Source: Hybos culiciformis
Taxonomy: Eukaryota; Arthropoda; Insecta; Diptera; Hybotidae
Assembly: GCA_964007475.1 (NCBI GenBank)
Contig: OZ023273.1
Coordinates: 100,544,533-100,608,532, forward strand
DNA: 64,000 nucleotides
Direction of reading: 5' to 3'
Shown here: positions 10,631 to 22,119 of the stretch, piece by piece
Layout: the number at the start of each line of letters is the position of its first letter
Position numbering within the stretch: the first letter of the stretch is position 1
Position numbers and translations under genes: made by a program
The notes under the pieces: model-generated
What the model was told of the DNA's origin: nothing
Database searches by the model: none
Seen by the model: the letters and a program-made list of their open reading frames with translations, nothing else

Positions 10631-11345
10631 ATTTACTTCCAAAACTACAGTGGTCAGAAGATTTAAGGAAATTTATAGAGAAAAGGTAGAGCTACATTTA
10701 AATAGTTTTTTAATAGATTCAGAAAAAGATATAATATCCACACTAAAAACCGTTATATATGATGTGTATTCTAAAACCCAAAATAAAAATAACATAATAT
10801 TTAAACAGAAATGGTTTTCCTTTAGGTGCCAGAAAGCGAGAAAGGAAACTTTTCTTTTGTTAAACCGGTGGAGGAAAACAAATGACGTACACATAAAGGA
10901 GCAATATTTACAATCAAATAAAAAATATAAATTTATCTGTGCTTTAGAGTCAAAAAAATACTTTAAGGAATTGGAGTTAAAAGTGAACCGGGTACGTGAT
11001 TCAAAAGACTGGTAGAGGTTAGCCAGGGAAATGAAAGTTAAAAATTATAAAATAGGCACAAGTTTAAATGCAGACGCATTTGCTGATTATTTTTCTAACT
11101 TGCTTAACCCCCCGCTTCTCGCTCATGATTTTCAATTTGCAGAGCCTTTGATAATAGATACTGACTTGGATAGAGATTTCGAGTTGGGTGAGATTGGAGC
11201 TTTTTTTGGTAAGGTAAAGTCTAATAAAGCTCCAGGAAGGGATCGAATATCGTATGAATTTTTAGTAAATGCCCCTGAGAATTTTGTGAACCTTCTCCTC
11301 AAAAGCTTCAATTTCATGTTGAAGAAACTTTTTTTAAAAGTTTAA
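10560..11345 (+). pseudogene. LINE linker and RT fingers region
   Basis: Charged, Lys-rich linker after the endonuclease (10560-11015), a stop and frame change, then 11031-11345 with KSNKAPGRD, the conserved start of the RT in APE-type LINEs, followed by a YEFLVNAP-type helix. It ends in a frameshift just before the next part at 11354. Confidence 0.7.
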
Positions 11346-11353
11346 TTTTTCCT

Positions 11354-11801
11354 TTGCATAAGAAAGGTGACCGCAACCTAGTAAGTAACTATAGAGGAAT
11401 CTCATTTATAGATTGTATGGCTAAGGTTTTAATAGGCATTCTTCTGAATCGATTGTGTGAATGGGTTAATAAACACGAAATACTAAACGAATTTCAAGCC
11501 GGATTCCGTGCAGGCTACTCCACAGCGGATAACTTGTTTAGTTTGTCAAACATAATTAAATATAAAAATAAACAAAACAGAAAAGTTTACGCTTTTTTTG
11601 TAGATTTTCGGGCAGCGTTCGATTGCATATCAAGAAGGTCACTATTTTATAAATTATTGTCAATAGGCGTTTCAAGCAAGTTTGTCAAATTACTGGAAAA
11701 ATTGTATACTAAGTCTGGAGCGGCAGTATGGGATGGGGAGGAGATATCGGAAACTTTTTATACAGGGATGGGTTTGAAGCAGGGTTGTCTCTTGTCGCCA
11801 A
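11354..11801 (+). pseudogene. LINE reverse transcriptase, first half
   Basis: RT blocks in order: HKKGDRNLVSNYRGIS, LNEFQAGFRAGYST, FFVDFRAAFD (first catalytic Asp) and GLKQGCLLSP. The frame runs into a poly-T tract at 11802, the tail of the antisense LINE, and resumes at about 12669 with LFALMLND and FADD. Confidence 0.88.
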
Positions 11802-12660
11802 TTTTTTTTTTTTTTTTATTAAAGTTACCAAATCACTAGGTGGGATACCTTTTATACTTAAAGAAGTATGGATTTGGTAATGGGGATAGGAAATTTAGAA
11901 GGGATTAAAAAGTGGGACAGTTAGTAGATAATCATGTACACTCTTCTTAAAGCGGCGCAAGTCGTAAGTCAAACGTCCGTCAGCTGACGGGAACAATTTT
12001 GATGGGAGAGCATTCCACATTCTCGAGGTGCGAATTGAAAACGAATCTCCGAAGCTCGTTCTATCACATCTGGGAATTTTTACGAAATATGGGTGTGACG
12101 TTGAAGCAGTACGTGTTTGGCGTGCAAATACTTACTTCCAGGGAACACGTATCCATTCCAACAAGGTATTTATAAAAAATGGAAAGAGAACCTACATTAC
12201 GACGGTGGTTAAGTGATGTTAATGAGCTGGTGGTTTGGTGATTGTTTATCAATCTAATAGCCCTTCTCTGAACTTTGTCCAGGTATTCAAGATGGGTTTT
12301 GGGAGCACCAGCCCATATATGCGAATTATATTCTAATTTCGGTCGTATGTAGGATTTGTAAATGTTTAAGAGATCAGAGGGGGAAAAGTATTGTTTACAT
12401 CTTTTTAAAAAACCTAGACATTTAGCTGCGTTTTTAGCCGTTTCGAAAATATGAATTTTCCAGCTTAAATCGCTAGTTATTTTCGAACCTAAAATGTCAA
12501 GGCTTCCAGATTTGGCAATACTTTCTCCTTGAAAAGTAAATTGGGGATCGAAAGTTGACAGCTTTCTAGAAATTAGGCAGCATTGAGTTTTGGATGCGTT
12601 GAACTCAACTCTGTTGAGAAGACCCCATTGTGAAATTTTGGAAAGGTCTGATTTATGCTA
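11802..12660 (-). mobile_element. 5'-truncated LINE inserted antisense in the first LINE
   Basis: On the minus strand from about 12654 this reads as the RT thumb and C-terminus of a different LINE: KISQWGLLNRVEFN, LDILGSKITSDLSW, YIRPKLEYNSHIWAGAP, then after a frame change RTSRMWNALPS. The 3' UTR follows, and a poly-A tail is seen as T-run 11802-11817. The body lacks everything 5' of the thumb, which is normal 5' truncation by target-primed reverse transcription. A possible short duplication (aattt) lies at both edges, too AT-rich to be firm. Confidence 0.88.
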
Positions 12661-12668
12661 CTTTGCAA

Positions 12669-13921
12669 AAAATTTCTTTTTGCTTTAATGCTGAACGATT
12701 TACACGAATTTATTGGTGGTGGTTTAAAAGTCGAGGGTATGTTGTTATTGATGTTCGCGGACGATTTGATTATCCTAGCGGACAATAAAGATATTTTGCA
12801 GCGTATGATAAACAAACTTGAAGGTTACTGCAAGCTGTGGAACTTGGAAATAAATTTGAAAAAATCAAAAATAATGGTTTTTAGAAGGGGGGAGGATTGG
12901 GTTTAAGTGAGAAATGGTTTTTAAATGGCGGTGAAATAGAAATTGTGAATAATTACAAATATCTGGGGTTAAATTTACTCCGGGATTGTCATTTAGGCAG
13001 CATTTGGAAGACCGATTAATATGTGCTAAAAATAGTGTAAATGGTGTTTGGAGCAGCTTTCTTGCTAAGAATAATATAAGTTCTTCAGCGAAATTTAATA
13101 TTTTTAAAGCAGTGACTAGGGCAATCTATAGCTATGGGGCGCAAGTTTGGGGTGGCTCTAACTTGGATATTGGTAACAAATTGCAGCGTTTTTTTCTGAA
13201 AAAAATTCTGAACTTACCAGACAATACGCCTAATTATCAACTAAATTTAGAAACTGGCTTACCTGAATTAAATCTATATTGTTTGGAACTTCATTTAGAT
13301 TATTTATGTAAAATCTTATTCAAATACCCGGTTAATAGGCTTCCAGCTATTTTAGCCAGAATTGAATTAAGAAAACAATGTTTTTGGTTCGAGGACATTA
13401 AAGTTTTATGTGATAGTGTTGGAATTTATTTAACTTCGGAATCATTCCTTGAAGATTCTTTAAGAGTTATGAAGTATGCACTTTTGGAGGGGTTAAGAAA
13501 TAAACAGAGATCAAAAGATATCCAAATGGCTAAAAGCAGTTCACATGGGTTATATAAGTTTCTTGATTACGAAGAAGCTTTTAGTTACTTTAGAGATGAT
13601 TATGATAGATCAAAAATAAGTTGGTTCTTTAAAGCTAGAGGTGGCTTAATTTTTCTAAATTCCGTGTCCTTTAGGGATCCTGAAAGACAACTTTGCTCTC
13701 TCTGTAATATGCGCGAAATTGAGGATATTAACCATTTCATTGGAAAATGTCCAATCTTGAGACATTTTCGAAATAAATTTTTGGGCAGTTCTATTTTAAC
13801 GCAAGATGAAATTATAGTTTTGCTAAATAATTTTGAAGTAAGCAATATTGTTAAAATTTCTAATTACCTAAAAGCGTGTTGGCTGTATCGAAGAAGTTTA
13901 ATATTAGAATTTAATTTTTAG
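12669..13921 (+). pseudogene. LINE RT second half and C-terminal Cys/His domain
   Basis: Resumes the LINE frame with ALMLNDLHEF and the catalytic FADD at 12754-12765, then LNLKKSKIMVFR-type sequence. A frameshift near 12910 leads to 12986-13921, about 311 residues. Its end has a C-x2-C-x9-H-x4-C cluster (about 13693-13750) typical of LINE C-termini that bind nucleic acid. The stop is at 13919-13921. Confidence 0.85.
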
Positions 13922-13982
13922 TTTTTCCGTTTTTTAGTTTATTTAATACAAGATGAAATCATTACTAATTGTAAACATTTAA

Positions 13983-15049
13983 GCTGTAGATACACTTCGT
14001 CGTGAACGTGAACGTGAAATTGTTAATTTTTCCACGGTGAATAACTGTGTGAATTTCTGGTCTGTTGAAATTGAAATTCACGTTCGCAGTCGTATTTACA
14101 GTTGTAGTGAACAGATACGTGAACGTGAACATAAAAATGAAAATATTACTCAATATTTTTTAAAATGTGACATTTTTAAATTCAATTTATTTATTTTTAT
14201 TTTAACGAATACCTAATTGTTATGAATTTTTTTAATTTGCTTATTTGATTTTCTAAGAAAACTAGGTGACCTGGGTGCTCCGCTACCCCTCCCTTCTACC
14301 TTTCCTTCTGACCCTCCAGTCTGTGACTACCGTCTTCCCCTCCTGTCTGTCCCTCTCATCTGCCAGCATGTCTTCCCCTTCCGTCTACCCCTCCCGCCTG
14401 CCCTTCCCCCATGGACATAGGTGTATAAAAAATAGACCTACTGATTATACACACAAAATTTCATAAAAATCGGTCTAGCCGATTCGGAGGAATTTGGTTA
14501 CAAACACCATGAGAAAAACACACCCCCCTTCACTTAGTGGTATGAAAAATAGTTTACAACCGATTCCCAGACCTACTGAATATACACATGAAATTTCATA
14601 AAAATCGGTCTAGACGTTTCGGAGGAGTTTGAGGAGTAGCACAAAAACCATGAGAAAAACACGAGAATTTTATATATAAAGACTTTTGATTTTAAAAATT
14701 TTTTTTTTTTTGTTTACTGTGAAAATGTTTTCAGATTGATATCGAACGTAAACAGACATTGTGAACATTAAATTCACCATTTTTCATGTTCACGTTCACT
14801 TTGTGCGTTTACCCTTCCTGTTCACTGTGGTGAATTTCATTTCACGATGAACTCGATTCAATCATCGGGGACTTTAAAAAAAACACCAAAAAAATAATTA
14901 TTTTGTTCTTTTTAACAGTTAAATTTAAAATTAGTTTATATTCTCCAAGTTTTACGATATTTTTTTTTTCTTTTTTTAATTATTTTATGCTGTTTTTTTG
15001 CAGTTTTATTTTTTTCATGTTCACGTTCACGATGAAGTGTATATACAGC
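13983..15049. mobile_element. TTAA-flanked TIR element (piggyBac-like MITE)
   Basis: TTAA lies at both edges (13979-13982, 15050-15053). The terminal inverted repeats are about 36 bp and begin GCTGTAGATACACTTCGTCG on the left, and GCTGTATATACACTTCATCG reading in from the right, with three mismatches. GTGAACGTGAAC is prominent in both. No transposase is seen. TTAA targeting suggests mobilisation by a piggyBac-type transposase (inference). A second element appears nested at 14262-14690. Confidence 0.75.
14262..14690 (+). mobile_element. Nested element with pyrimidine-rich head and repeated core
   Basis: About 140 bp of nearly G-free C/T sequence (14280-14415) is followed by two imperfect about 125-bp repeats. 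Each contains AAATTTCATAAAAATCGGTC and CCATGAGAAAAACAC. It ends in GAGAATTTTATATATAAAGA. Such ATATAA-type ends with a flanking 'flush' core are common in non-autonomous arthropod elements of Helentron or related type; the assignment is tentative. Confidence 0.4.
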
Positions 15050-15320
15050 TTAACATGGGAAAGGAAAATGAAATAAAATGAATAAATGAATGAAATTAGA
15101 TATATATAGTTTTAAGAAAGTTACTTGCCAAATCCTTTCCAACAGACGACGTTTAGTCATTGTTGTACTTTTATTTGTTTGTTTGAAATGGACTTTATTT
15201 GTATTACATTTTATTTTTAATTATTACATTAGAGTTTAGTTAAATGAAATTTTTCTTGAATTGCTTGTAAAAATAAAATTAAGAATTATGTATGAAGATA
15301 AGATTGCAAATAAACAATTA
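14857..15320 (+). repeat. Local tandem duplication, first copy
   Basis: Starts at ATTCAATCATCGGGG and covers the right third of the TTAA element plus about 270 bp of flank. The same sequence recurs at 15329-15521, continuing at 17412-17695 after an insertion. The two copies are almost identical, so the duplication is recent. No gene. Confidence 0.85.
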
Positions 15321-15521
15321 TTATATATATTCAATCATCGGGGACTTTAAAAAAAACACCAAAAAAATAATTATTTTGTTCTTTTTAACAGTTAAATTTA
15401 AAATTAGTTTATATTCTCCAAGTTTTACGATATTTTTTTTTTCTTTTTTTAATTATTTTATGCTGTTTTTTTGCAGTTTTATTTTTTTCATGTTCACGTT
15501 CACGATGAAGTGTATATACAG

Positions 15522-17411
15522 TAGACTGGTTCATTTTTGAGGTCATGTTGAGATTTTCTTGCCGCCCATGCAGATTTCGAACAATTAAATAAAAAAAACG
15601 AGAAAACGCTCTTAGATTTTTCGAAATTTTGTTTCCCCATCAAGCGCAACCAGTTTTTGTGATGGTTGAGGCCTAGACCTAATAAGGTGGGTTCAAAACT
15701 CTGTAACTTTTTTCTCTTTGAATTTTTTTTCCTCATTTTTTTTTTGGTTTAACTGTCTTGATGCTCCCTTCATTTTTTGTTAACATCGTAAGGCTATACG
15801 ACTTATCCTTTTTTTTTACAACCCTCTAAAGGTGAATTTAAAGTTTTGTCCCCATTTTATTTTTAATTTAAGACACCATATCTTTTCTAATTTTAAGAGA
15901 AACATTTTTTTTTTTTTTTAATACATTTGGCATAAATTTTCATCATTTTTAGCATTATAACTAAAAGATAAAATTCTATTAAGTTCTGGTTTTTAAGCTA
16001 CAATTAATTTTACGACATTAAAAGTTTCGCTTTCGTAATGCATTGGTCATTTGATTCATTTGTTAACTCATCTATTTTTTTTAAATAGGAATCAAAAAAG
16101 GAGATTTAGAATAGAAATAAATAAGAATTTAAAAATTGTTTTAAATTTATATTTATTTATGATTAATTTTTTTCAATTAATTTTAAAAATATTTGATTTT
16201 CCAATAATCGCCATGTTTGGCCGATGCTGGCTCACGATTTAGAGAATAATTTGTTTTTGAGTTTCGTCAGAAGTTAACGATGTGTTAAATTCCGTCATTA
16301 ATGCAACACTCCTCTCGGCGTTGTCATTAACAACTTGTGACTTCTGAACTAATCGCAGGCCGTCTTGATATCCTGCATCAGATTTCCATAGATCTGGATC
16401 AATGTCTAAAAACTCAGTAGATATTTTCAAGCATTGACAAAAATTCCATCGAATTTTGATTTGCCTAAAATACAACTGCAGAATTTGGTTACTAAAAATT
16501 CTTTAAATTTTTTTCAATGCTTGAAAATAACTACTGAATTTTTAGACAAGAATCCAGCTCTATGGAAATCTGATGCAGGATATCAAGACGTCCTTCGATT
16601 AGTTCAGAAGTTACAAGTTGTTAATGACAACGCCGAGAGGAGTGTTGCATTAATGACGGAATTTAACACATCGTTAACTTCTGACGAAACTCAAAAACAA
16701 ATTTTTCTCCAAATTGTGAGCCAGCATCGGCCAAACATGGCGATTATTGGAAAATTAAATATTTTCAAAATTAATTGAAAAAAATTAATCATAAATAAAT
16801 ATAAATTTAAAACAATTTTTAAATTCTTATTTATTTCTATTCTAAATCTTCTTTTTTGATTCCTATTTAAAAAAAATAGATCAGTTATCAAATGAATCAA
16901 ATGACCAATGCATTACGAAAGCGAAACTTTTAATGTCGTAAAATTAATTGTAGCTTAAAAACCAGAACTTAATAGAATTTTATCTTTTAGTTATAATGCT
17001 AAAAATGATGAAAATTTATGCCAAATTTATGAAAAAAATTTTTCTCTTAAAATTAGAAAAGATATGGTGTCTTAAATTAAAAATAAAATGGGGACAAAAG
17101 TTTAAATTCACCTTTAGAGAGTTGTAAAAAAAAAAGGATAAGTCGTATAGCCTTACGATGTTAACAAAAAATGAAGGGAGCATCAAGACAGTTAAACCAA
17201 AAAAAAAAGGAGGAAAAAAAATTCAAAGAGAAAAAAGTTACAGAGTTTTGAACCCACCTTATTAGGTCTAGGCCTCAACCATCACAAAAACTGGTTGCGC
17301 TTGATGGGGAAACAAAATTTCGAAAAATCAAGGAGGACGTATTTCGTTTCTTGATGTAAGCTTTCAGAATCTGTATGGGCGGCAAAAAAAATTTTTTTGT
17401 GAACCAGCCTA
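15522..17411. mobile_element. hAT-type foldback element, 1.89 kb
   Basis: Flanked by a perfect 8-bp duplication ATATACAG (15514-15521, 17412-17419) that fits the hAT preference nTnnnnAn. Termini TAGACTGGTTCA and, inverted, TAGGCTGGTTCA. Nearly the whole element is two inverted arms (about 15522-16445 and 16503-17411) around a loop of about 60 bp. Each arm carries the same coding fragment. There is no complete transposase, so it is non-autonomous. Confidence 0.88.
16434..16778 (+). pseudogene. Coding fragment in the foldback, mirrored in the other arm
   Basis: An open frame of 114 residues. The central part, with WKSDAGYQD, VVNDNAERSVALMTEFN and EETQ-like sequence, resembles a conserved segment (ND.AERGV.L...FN) of large uncharacterised arthropod proteins tied to transposons. 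That match is from memory and not certain. The mirrored copy reads on the minus strand at 16239-16475 with a few changes. The fragment was probably the 3' coding end of an autonomous relative, duplicated when the foldback formed. Confidence 0.45.
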
Positions 17412-18689
17412 ATATACAGCTTAACATGGGAAAGGAAAATGAAATAAAATGAATAAATGAATGAAATTAGATATATATAGTTTTAAGAAAGTTACTTGCC
17501 AAATCCTTTCCAACAGACGACGTTTAGTCATTGTTGTACTTTTATTTGTTTGTTTGAAATGGACTTTATTTGTATTACATTTTATTTTTAATTATTACAT
17601 TAGAGTTTAGTTAAATGAAATTTTTCTTGAATTGCTTGTAAAAATAAAATTAAGAATTATGTATGAAGATAAGATTGCAAATAAACAATTATTATTATTA
17701 TTATCATTACAAAAAGAGTAAATTTTTAAACAACGACGAATAAATTTACCCTTATTTTTAATGTAAAAAATACACAACTTGTACAATTTTACTATTTTTT
17801 GTGATATTTATTTTTTTTACGCCTTTTTCAGTTGAATCTTAAATAACGAGGGTAATATTACATCAAAAATTACCATTATAATCGACGTAAAATTACGACC
17901 AAAACTATCTATTTTCTAGAGTGTGTGTATAGACACCTCGTAATTAATAACAAATTTAGTTAACATATACAATAATCTACTATTAAATTAAGTGATCTTC
18001 TTGTTGAATTTTGCACCCGTTTAAAAAGTTTTTCAATAAAATACTACTTCATGATATAAAAATCGGATGATAAATCAAAAAGTGACATTTAAAAAACTAA
18101 ATGAAGCATTATTAATGATTAAAATTATTGTTAAAACATATTTTAAATCAAAAATATATAGATACAATAATGTTATACGACACTAAATACGATTGATTAA
18201 GGATTCTTATTATAGTTAAGAATTTTATGAAATATGTCGAAAAAGTCTCGTTCATTTTTTTAGTTATTTGATCTTTAGAAAGCTTACATGCAATCCTTTA
18301 CTTATACCCGCATACAATATCTTTTGCAACATTTAAAAAATACTAAATGATGACGATCCATAAGTTGTAACTGATTCTTTACGTTTAAAAAAATCTATTT
18401 TCATTGCAAACATTATTTTTATGATTTTTTCTATGAATCCAGATGCCGACTATTATTATAAAAATGAGGAGTACGTTTTTTCCAATTCGCGAACTAATCT
18501 AAATACCTACACTATTTTATTTTGAAATATTTATGAAAAATTATGTAATTCAGTTACCACAAACCGATTATTTAATTTTTAAATTATAATGAACCAAATG
18601 AATAATGTAATAAATAATGTTTTTAAAAAGTACAGTATGTAATTAAATATTGTACGAATGTATCTAATTAAATATAATTTGAAAGGGAG

Positions 18690-19550
18690 TGATAAGAAAA
18701 CTCGAAAAAAAATATATCGAATAAAAAAACCTCGAAAAAAAAAACCTCGAAAAAACAAAACCACGAAAAAAAACCTCGAAAAAAAATATCCCCAAAAAAA
18801 AAAACCTCGAAGGAAATAAAAAAAACTCGAAAAAAAACCTCGAAAAGCCAGGGCGCCGTAAAATTGAAGTTTTTAAGCTAGAGTTATATAAAAAAATCAA
18901 TTTTATGATTTCAATATTTATTTTACAAACGGCACAACATAAAAATTTCTTCTGTTCCAAAAAGAATTATATTTTTATTCAAATTTAATGGAAAATTAAC
19001 AAAAAATAAATTAAAGATTAATATTATAGGCAATGCCGTGCAAAAAATTTAAATGAGATAGATCTTCTCTCTCTTCAAAAATTTGTAAAAGCCGTTTCTC
19101 CTTTTTAATGTATTGTAGTCGAATTTTCGAGCTTTGTCCCGCATCCAGCCTCAACAACTTAACAACTTAACCATCACCTGCTCTTTTCCGAGCAACGTTA
19201 TGACTCTGTATACCCCCAGGTCTGGCTTGCCAGCTAAAGTTTTAAGTCGCCGGTGCCATGCTTCTACGCTATTTTGCGTCCTATGCAAATTATGCTGAAG
19301 CAGGTCTGTTACACACCAAAAATTAGGGGATACGGCGGGTATTTTATTTTGAAAACATTATGTTTGCTTTTCCAATTCGATTGATAATTTTTTTGACATG
19401 AAGTTGTTTCGAGATTTTTTTTTTCGATGTTTTTTTTTTCGAGGTTTTTATTTTCGAGTTTTGTTTTTTCAAGTTTTTTTCGAAGTTTTTTTTTTTCGAT
19501 GTTTTTTTTCCGAGGTTTTTTTTTTCGAGGTTTTTTTTTCGAAGTAGAAC
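18690..19550. mobile_element. Mutator-like element remnant with inverted CTCGAAAAA arrays
   Basis: A run of CCTCGAAAAAAA-type units at 18700-18845 on the plus strand faces the complementary TTTTTTTCGAGG array at 19408-19548. They enclose about 560 bp containing a fragment of a MULE transposase. The arrays would pair as a long imperfect hairpin. A shorter copy is at about 47590-48335. ORFs within the arrays (Phe- or Lys-rich) are translation of the repeats. Confidence 0.65.
19050..19310 (-). pseudogene. MULE transposase C-terminal fragment
   Basis: Minus-strand reading shows LHRTQNSVEAWHRRLKTL, followed by GVYRVITLLGKEQ and, after a frame change, a basic RLQYIKKEKRLLQIF-like stretch. This is the pattern (N-x-E-x-WH, then F/Y..I..L..EQ) at the C-terminal end of arthropod Mutator-like transposases with FLYWCH fingers. 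The DDE core is absent. Family recognition comes from the motif alone. The same fragment is at 47900-48165. Confidence 0.6.
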
Positions 19551-19559
19551 CAATATTAC

Positions 19560-21340
19560 ATTCTAGACCCAATATTACATTCTGTTTGTAATAGGACTTA
19601 AAGCCATACGCGAGAATTTCATAAACATTTGAGGAAACAAACAGAATCCGATGGTAACGTAGATATTTTATCCCTTTTATATTCCAGTATTATAATCACA
19701 TGTTTTACTAATAACTGAAGTGGCAATTTTTTTGTTAGTTTTTTTATTGCATAATTTTAGTCCGCTTAACAAAAAAAGATGTCGAAAAACGATAAACTTA
19801 TATTCAGATAGTTATTAAAATATATATTAGCGCGAATTATATATTTAATATTTTACTTAAGTAAGTGAAAAAAAAAAAAAAAATTATATACATACGTAAA
19901 CGTTTTACTTTTAATCGAATAAAATTTTCATAATATTTTAAGATCGAACCAACTCGTTTGTTTTGCACAATACATATTACTTTTTCAAATGCCAGACATT
20001 AATTTGTAATTTTTTCAATTCAATATTTATTTATTTTCTTAAATTTTGTACGTACACTAACCGCCAACCCGTGCTTAGCTACGGATTCTGACTGACTTAC
20101 TTTTATAAATGGAGTTTTTGTTATCTGGTTGATAGACAATTATATTATAGGATCTAGTTATTTTATAAATTTGAGAAAAGAATCTAAGGGGAATTAAGAT
20201 TTATCATTTTTACTTATTCAACACACGAAATCGAATAAACTTATGATTTCCTCCCCTTACAACAGGTTTCCAAACCAAATCAAATATATCTTTTTAATCA
20301 TTTCCTCTTTTTAAGAACCAAATTTGAATGAAATCGGATGAACTTTTGCGGTCCTTCCCGAGAGAGGTTTCTGGGTAGGAGGCCATTCATATTTTAAAAT
20401 AGTCTAGAACGACCCCGACACAAAGAGACGGTATAAGTTTCGAGACAATCGGTGAGCGGTTTAGGAGCCTATTCGGAACGACAAACAGCGTTTCTGTTTC
20501 ATGTATATAGATAAAAGTAAGTGATACAATTAACCATGTTGAATCCTTCAGAGTTAAATTTTTTTATGATAATAAAACATAAAAAAATAAGTTCTATACA
20601 TTTAATATTTAATATTTTCATACAAAATTATGTTCGAAATTAATTTTTCGTCGCGTTATAAATTGATGTGGCTCCTTACTTTTAGTACACATTTTATTGA
20701 AGGACTGTTTTTCAGTATAACTAATTGTTGATTTAAAGTTTGTTCGACACACTCTAATTCATAATGACTGTCATTATGTAATTCCATCACTTCCACATAC
20801 TGGAGACCAAATAATTGCAATACGACATAAAATACGTGGTTTTTTTTTTTTTTTTAATTACGTTTGGATTTGATTGCAAATCACTCTGAAAGCATTCGCC
20901 TAATTTGAGTTATTCAACAATTAACACAATTGAATTCATATTGATTAAAATAAGATTTTCCATCGGTTCCGCAAACCGGTTCACACAAATTTTCACCAAT
21001 GCTTTTATCCTGATCTAAGACGAAAAATTTCACAGAAAATTACATAGTTTCAATGGAGAGTTGAAACCGGGTTCAACTACGGTTCAACTACATACATATA
21101 AACGGTCGTAGAGTTAACCTCGGCTAACCTGACTCAACCCAAGAAATTCGCTGGGTTTAGTTAACTCTATCCATGTAAACGGTTAACCCGGTTAAAAATA
21201 AGCAAGATCTGTTTGTTTTGTTTCTTTTTTGTTGTTTGATTTTGTCATTTTCAAACTCAATTCAACCACACTTCAACCACATGCTTTTCGACTACATCAT
21301 GTAAACAGGTCAATCTTTTCAACCACATTTCGACTCAACC
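19560..21340 (+). other. AT-rich duplicated non-coding DNA
   Basis: 19590-19860 has a diverged relative at 62940-63230 (shared: gagaatttcataaa, ggtaacgtag, gcataattttagtccgct). 19990-20905 matches 28140-29010 and 55500-56400. 21000-21340, rich in GTTAACC/GGTTCAAC words, matches 56430-56810. No protein-coding potential is visible. These are parts of the array unit or older dispersed repeats. Confidence 0.65.
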
Positions 21341-21350
21341 ACGTTTGAAC

Positions 21351-21754
21351 CAGTGGTGGCTCTACCATATAGGCGAACTAGGGCTTTTTGGGGCGCCAAG
21401 CTTTTTGGGGCGCAAAGTCCTTTTTGTTAAATCCATATCATTTTTTTTTAAATATTTAAAATTATTTTCTTTACTTTTAAAATTTATTTTGTTAAAATCA
21501 ACAGTATTAGAAAATTGACAATAGTCGGCAATACACAATATCTACATATAGTAGTCAGCACTCTACTCCTCCAAAAATATATATTTTTTTTAATTTAGGT
21601 TCACGTTATAAAATATAATGCATGTTTAATATAAAAAAAATTTAACGTAAGATTTGTTTTTGTGATACACGGTTAGGGTGAAGAGGAAGGGGGCGATATG
21701 TATTAAATCTGCCTAGGGCGCGAGGGTTGAAAATTTATTTTTCAGCCACCACTG
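21351..21754. mobile_element. 404-bp hAT-type MITE
   Basis: Ends CAGTGGTGGCT and AGCCACCACTG are exact inverses. The flank on the left is GTTTGAAC (21343-21350). The other copy's right flank is GTTTGGAC (48704-48711), and the empty site at about 56800 reads ggttggac. Thus an 8-bp duplication of hAT type, with base changes, is supported by comparison. The interior contains CTTTTTGGGGCGC twice. No ORF. Confidence 0.82.
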
Positions 21755-21915
21755 GTTATGAGTATCATGTAAACTAGGTAAATGTGAACGTGAAAAGTAA
21801 TATTAAAATTCTCTTTTTATTTAGATTAAATTATAAATTTTACTGCGACTTTGAACAATTAATAAAAGAAAGTGATTAAATTTTTTTAAGAAAACTGCTT
21901 TGAATTTTTGTTAAA

Positions 21916-21981
21916 ATTTTTAATAATAAAAAAACGCAGCATAAATGTATATTTATGCTGCGTTTTTTTATTATTAAAAAT
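21916..21981. repeat. Perfect 66-bp palindrome
   Basis: Two exactly complementary 31-nt arms (21916-21946 and 21951-21981) around GTAT, containing CGCAGCATAAAT. The duplicate of this locus (about 48893-48916) retains only the left arm, so the palindrome is intact in only one unit. It is followed by sequence common to both. It could be a short inverted duplication or a minimal MITE. Confidence 0.85.
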
Positions 21982-22119
21982 ACTGCTATTATTTACTAAA
22001 AAATATACTGAATGAAGAATATTAAAAGAAAAAGAATAATACAGTATGTTTAAAAAACTTTAAATCGTTTTTTCTCGTATTTCGTTTTTATGTAGATGCT
22101 TTTTGTTCACTGTGACTGC

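Larger units (their letters stand above)
9302..13921 (+). mobile_element. APE-type LINE retrotransposon, interrupted
   Basis: A non-LTR retrotransposon abutting the PLE repeat. Order: tandem-repeat leader, short upstream ORF, apurinic-type endonuclease, RT with FADD, and a C-terminal Cys/His finger. The ORF is broken by several frameshifts and by an antisense LINE insertion at about 11802-12660. The general pattern (GDMN in the endonuclease, QGCLLSP and FADD in the RT, CCHC end) fits the Jockey/I/R1/CR1 group; I cannot fix the clade. Confidence 0.85.
15329..17695 (+). repeat. Local tandem duplication, second copy, split by hAT foldback
   Basis: Second copy of 14857-15320. It is uninterrupted to the ATATACAG at 15514-15521, then resumes at 17412. 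The first copy serves as the empty site and proves the insertion boundaries of the 1.9-kb foldback. Confidence 0.85.

Noticed and set aside
18579..19572. Phe-rich and Lys-rich ORFs around 18.6-19.6 kb
   Set aside because: Translation of CTCGAAAAA arrays; composition is fully explained by the repeat.
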